From NCBI GenBank assembly GCA_005223185.1, contig NJBN01000004.1, positions 248,001 to 312,000 of the forward strand: 64,000 bases of DNA, in the 5' to 3' direction. The DNA comes from a candidate division LCP-89 bacterium B3_LCP (GTDB lineage Bacteria; Electryoneota; B3-LCP). Below, piece after piece: positions 62,240-64,000 of this stretch; positions within the stretch are counted from its first letter, which is position 1, and the number at the start of each line of letters is the position of its first letter. The translations under genes and the position numbers were made by a program. The notes below the pieces were generated by a model. The model was not told the DNA's origin. It searched no databases and worked only from the letters and a program-made list of their open reading frames with translations.

Positions 62240-62410
62240 TCTTTTCCCGTAGGGACTCCTATGGAGCGCTACGCTCAGGATGACGGAATGGACTGATAGT
62301 GTCATTCTGAGCAAGCTGAAGGCGCAGTGAAGAATCTCATCAAACAGTAAACGGCGGGTGGCCGGGACAGCTTGTGGCGAAGCCACCCCTTTGGGGATGT
62401 CCCGGTTCGT
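62240..62410. repeat. Dispersed repeats in a 315-bp gene-free gap
   Basis: No gene is seen from 62173 to 62425. Present are a GTCATTCTGAG...GAAGAATCTC-type repeat with TCCC-GTA-GGGA and TCC-TAT-GGA (62245-62265), and GGTGGCCGGGACAGCTT...GATGTCCCGGTT (62357-62407) holding GTGGC-GAA-GCCAC and CCC-TTT-GGG. Confidence 0.65.
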
Positions 62411-62425
62411 CACGGTCAACGTACC

Positions 62426-62581
62426 CTACTTCATCTTCGACAACCGCTTCAGCATTCTGGAGCTTCGCGACGTCGCACAGGCGCTGCACCCCCTTGATTT
62501 GAACGCTTTCACAATCCTGCGTCCTATATAAATCCCCGCAATAAGCACCGCCACCCCCACTACTGTCCATTGTAATGTCAT
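62426..62581 (-). CDS. FeoB-associated Cys-rich membrane protein
   Basis: This short 51-residue protein starts MTLQWTVVGVAVLIAGIYIG (one transmembrane helix) and ends in a basic, cysteine-bearing tail (SRGCSACATSRSSR). The size, helix and Cys pair match the FeoB-associated Cys-rich membrane protein family (PF12669). It starts 10 bp after feoB on the same strand. Its function in ferrous-iron uptake is unknown. It has no overlap with other genes. Confidence 0.82.
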   Translation of the reverse strand: MTLQWTVVGVAVLIAGIYIGRRIVKAFKSRGCSACATSRSSRMLKRLSKMK

Positions 62582-62591
62582 ATACGCCTCA

Positions 62592-64000
62592 CTAACCCAA
62601 TCCTAAGAACGAACCGATCTGAACGGTTGCAAAAGCTATCAGCCAGGCCAGAGTAGTCTGGTATCCAACCGAGAAGGCCGTCCACCCTAAACTCCCGGAT
62701 TCCCGCCATATCGCCACGATTACCGCCATGCAGGGGCTGTATATCAGTACGAACAGCATGAAAGCTAATGCAGCTAATGGCGTTATGCCTGTATTTCGCA
62801 GCGCATTGGAAAGCACGCTCCCCTCTCCAATGTCCTCTTCATCACCAACTTCGAAGAGGATGCCCATTGTGGATACAACGACTTCCTTTGCTACCAGCCC
62901 GGTAACCAGAGCTACACCCATCTGCCAGTTGAATCCCAGCGGATCCAAAACAGGTGCTAAGGACTTCCCGATCTCTCCGATGTACGATTCTGCTGCTGGC
63001 GGTGTCTCGCCGCCAGTACGGGGGAAAGCTCCCAAGAACCATACGATAACCGAAGCAGCTAATATCACCGTTCCCATCTTCTTCAAGTACTGCGATGACC
63101 TGTCCCACATATGGCGCAAGCTGGTCCAGGCTGTGGGCATGCGGTAGGGCGGGAGTTCCATGACAAACGGAGCTCCTTTTGCCCGAAATAGAGTCATGGA
63201 GAATATTTTCCCCGCTAAAATTGCCATCAGAACTCCGAAAATGTACAGCCCGAAAATCACATTACCCGCGTGAGCAGCAAAGAAAGTCCCTGCAAAGAGT
63301 AGATACACGGGAAGCCGCGCTGAGCAACTCATCAAGGGTGCTATTAATATGGTAAGCAGCCGGTCTCGCCTGCTTTCCAGAGTCCGCGTTGCCATTATCG
63401 CAGGAACTGTACAACCGAAGCCCATGATCAGGGGAATAAATGATTTGCCGTGCAACCCCAGTGAATGCATCAGCTTGTCCATAAGGAATGCAGCCCTTGC
63501 CATATATCCGCTGTCTTCCAATATTGATATACCTAAAAACAAGATCATTATATTGGGCAGGAAAACCAGCACACCGCCCACACCACCGATTATCCCGTCG
63601 ACAACCAGTTCACTAAGCGGTCCTTGAGGCAGCGAGGAAGACAGAGATGTGGACAACCATCCGACGCCGATCTCGATCCATTCCATCGGATAAGCCCCAA
63701 AAGTAAACGTTCCCTGAAATAACAGCCAGAGAAAGAGGAGGAAGAGGGGCATCCCCCAGAAACGGTGCGTTAAAACGCTATCGATCTTTTCGGAAAGTTC
63801 CTGCTTACCGATACCGGTACGCTTTACCGTTTCCTGCAAAGCACCTGCAATGAACCCGTAGCGCCGGTCGGTTATCACCTCTTCGACGCCTTCCGGGTAG
63901 AGTTTTTCCAGCCGTAGGGTAGCTCCTAAATATTGCTCGTGAAATCCCTGATCGGATAGAAGCTTCGGCGTCAACCTGGTCATGGCGTCATTATCGCCCT
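62592..64000 (-). CDS. feoB: Ferrous iron transporter FeoB, partial (N-terminus beyond window)
   Basis: The frame is open to the right edge. The visible ~469 residues cover the end of the helical linker and the membrane domain with about nine to ten helices. Family signatures are GGVGGVLVFLPNIMILFLGI, LMGFGCTVPAIMATRTLESR-like (FGCTVPAIMATRTLE), LIAPLMSCSARLPVYLLFAG and LVAKEVVVSTMGILFEVGDE. The N-terminal G-protein domain lies beyond the window. FeoB moves Fe2+ into the cytoplasm, which fits the heavy demand for Fe-S clusters and hemes in this sulfate reducer. Confidence 0.93.
   Translation of the reverse strand, partial: GDNDAMTRLTPKLLSDQGFHEQYLGATLRLEKLYPEGVEEVITDRRYGFIAGALQETVKRTGIGKQELSEKIDSVLTHRFWGMPLFLLFLWLLFQGTFTFGAYPMEWIEIGVGWLSTSLSSSLPQGPLSELVVDGIIGGVGGVLVFLPNIMILFLGISILEDSGYMARAAFLMDKLMHSLGLHGKSFIPLIMGFGCTVPAIMATRTLESRRDRLLTILIAPLMSCSARLPVYLLFAGTFFAAHAGNVIFGLYIFGVLMAILAGKIFSMTLFRAKGAPFVMELPPYRMPTAWTSLRHMWDRSSQYLKKMGTVILAASVIVWFLGAFPRTGGETPPAAESYIGEIGKSLAPVLDPLGFNWQMGVALVTGLVAKEVVVSTMGILFEVGDEEDIGEGSVLSNALRNTGITPLAALAFMLFVLIYSPCMAVIVAIWRESGSLGWTAFSVGYQTTLAWLIAFATVQIGSFLGLG

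Noticed and set aside
1-64000. tRNA, rRNA or integrase/attachment-site signs that would mark an integrated island
   Set aside because: None were recognised by eye; a covariance-model search would be needed to exclude a short tRNA.

Overview
The window most likely comes from an uncultured, strictly anaerobic, sulfate-reducing bacterium of the FCB superphylum (a Zixibacteria-, KSB1- or Electryoneota-like lineage; the exact phylum cannot be fixed from this sequence). Two signals point there. One is a complete dissimilatory sulfate-reduction gene set. The other is a series of secreted proteins ending in type IX secretion (T9SS) type A sorting domains with a YPNPFN motif, together with a PorV-like outer-membrane protein. 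No rRNA, tRNA or CRISPR array was recognised.

Layout. 1-3.9 kb: a truncated TauE/SafE anion exporter, two small cysteine/zinc proteins, a TolB-like lipoprotein and a nitrilase-family amidohydrolase. 3.9-27.9 kb: one co-oriented (minus strand) sulfate-respiration island. In transcription order it reads hemL, then dsrA-B-D-N-L-C, an RsbRD-N protein, dsrM-K-J-O-P, a CoA-disulfide-reductase/rhodanese fusion, qmoC-A-B, and then, after a second promoter, sat-aprB-aprA. This covers sulfate activation, APS reduction with its quinone-linked Qmo complex, sulfite reduction by DsrAB with its activator DsrD, the sulfur carrier DsrC, and return of electrons through DsrMKJOP. 28-39.5 kb: a DUF1858/DUF438-hemerythrin-PAS pair, an FG-GAP secreted protein, an orphan hydantoinase B, two REP-associated tyrosine transposases (RAYTs; one intact, one 5'-truncated) inside palindromic repeats, an aconitase-family protein, a PorV-like protein and a citryl-CoA-lyase-like protein.

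39.8-55 kb: secreted surface proteins. Two parallel beta-helix/T9SS proteins flank a gamma-glutamyltransferase, and each is interrupted by a single in-frame UGA in an otherwise continuous reading frame. The UGA falls in a CxxU context in one and a UxxC context in the other, and each is followed at about 18 nt by a GC-rich hairpin with a G-starting loop, so they are candidate selenoproteins. Two further large T9SS proteins, a D-Ala-D-Ala ligase and a GT39-like membrane glycosyltransferase follow. 55.4-64 kb: a free-standing DsrMK/TmcBC-like pair with a cysteine-rich MerR regulator, a molybdenum-cofactor operon (mogA-moaC-MOSC-moeA), and the ferrous-iron transporter feoB (cut by the window edge) with its small Cys-rich partner.

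Genome-scale features. Eight well-placed promoters share the form TTGNNN, 17 nt, TATATT. Intergenic regions are dense in dispersed palindromic repeats, and many repeat loops carry small triloop micro-hairpins. In one case an empty and a filled site can be compared directly within the window.
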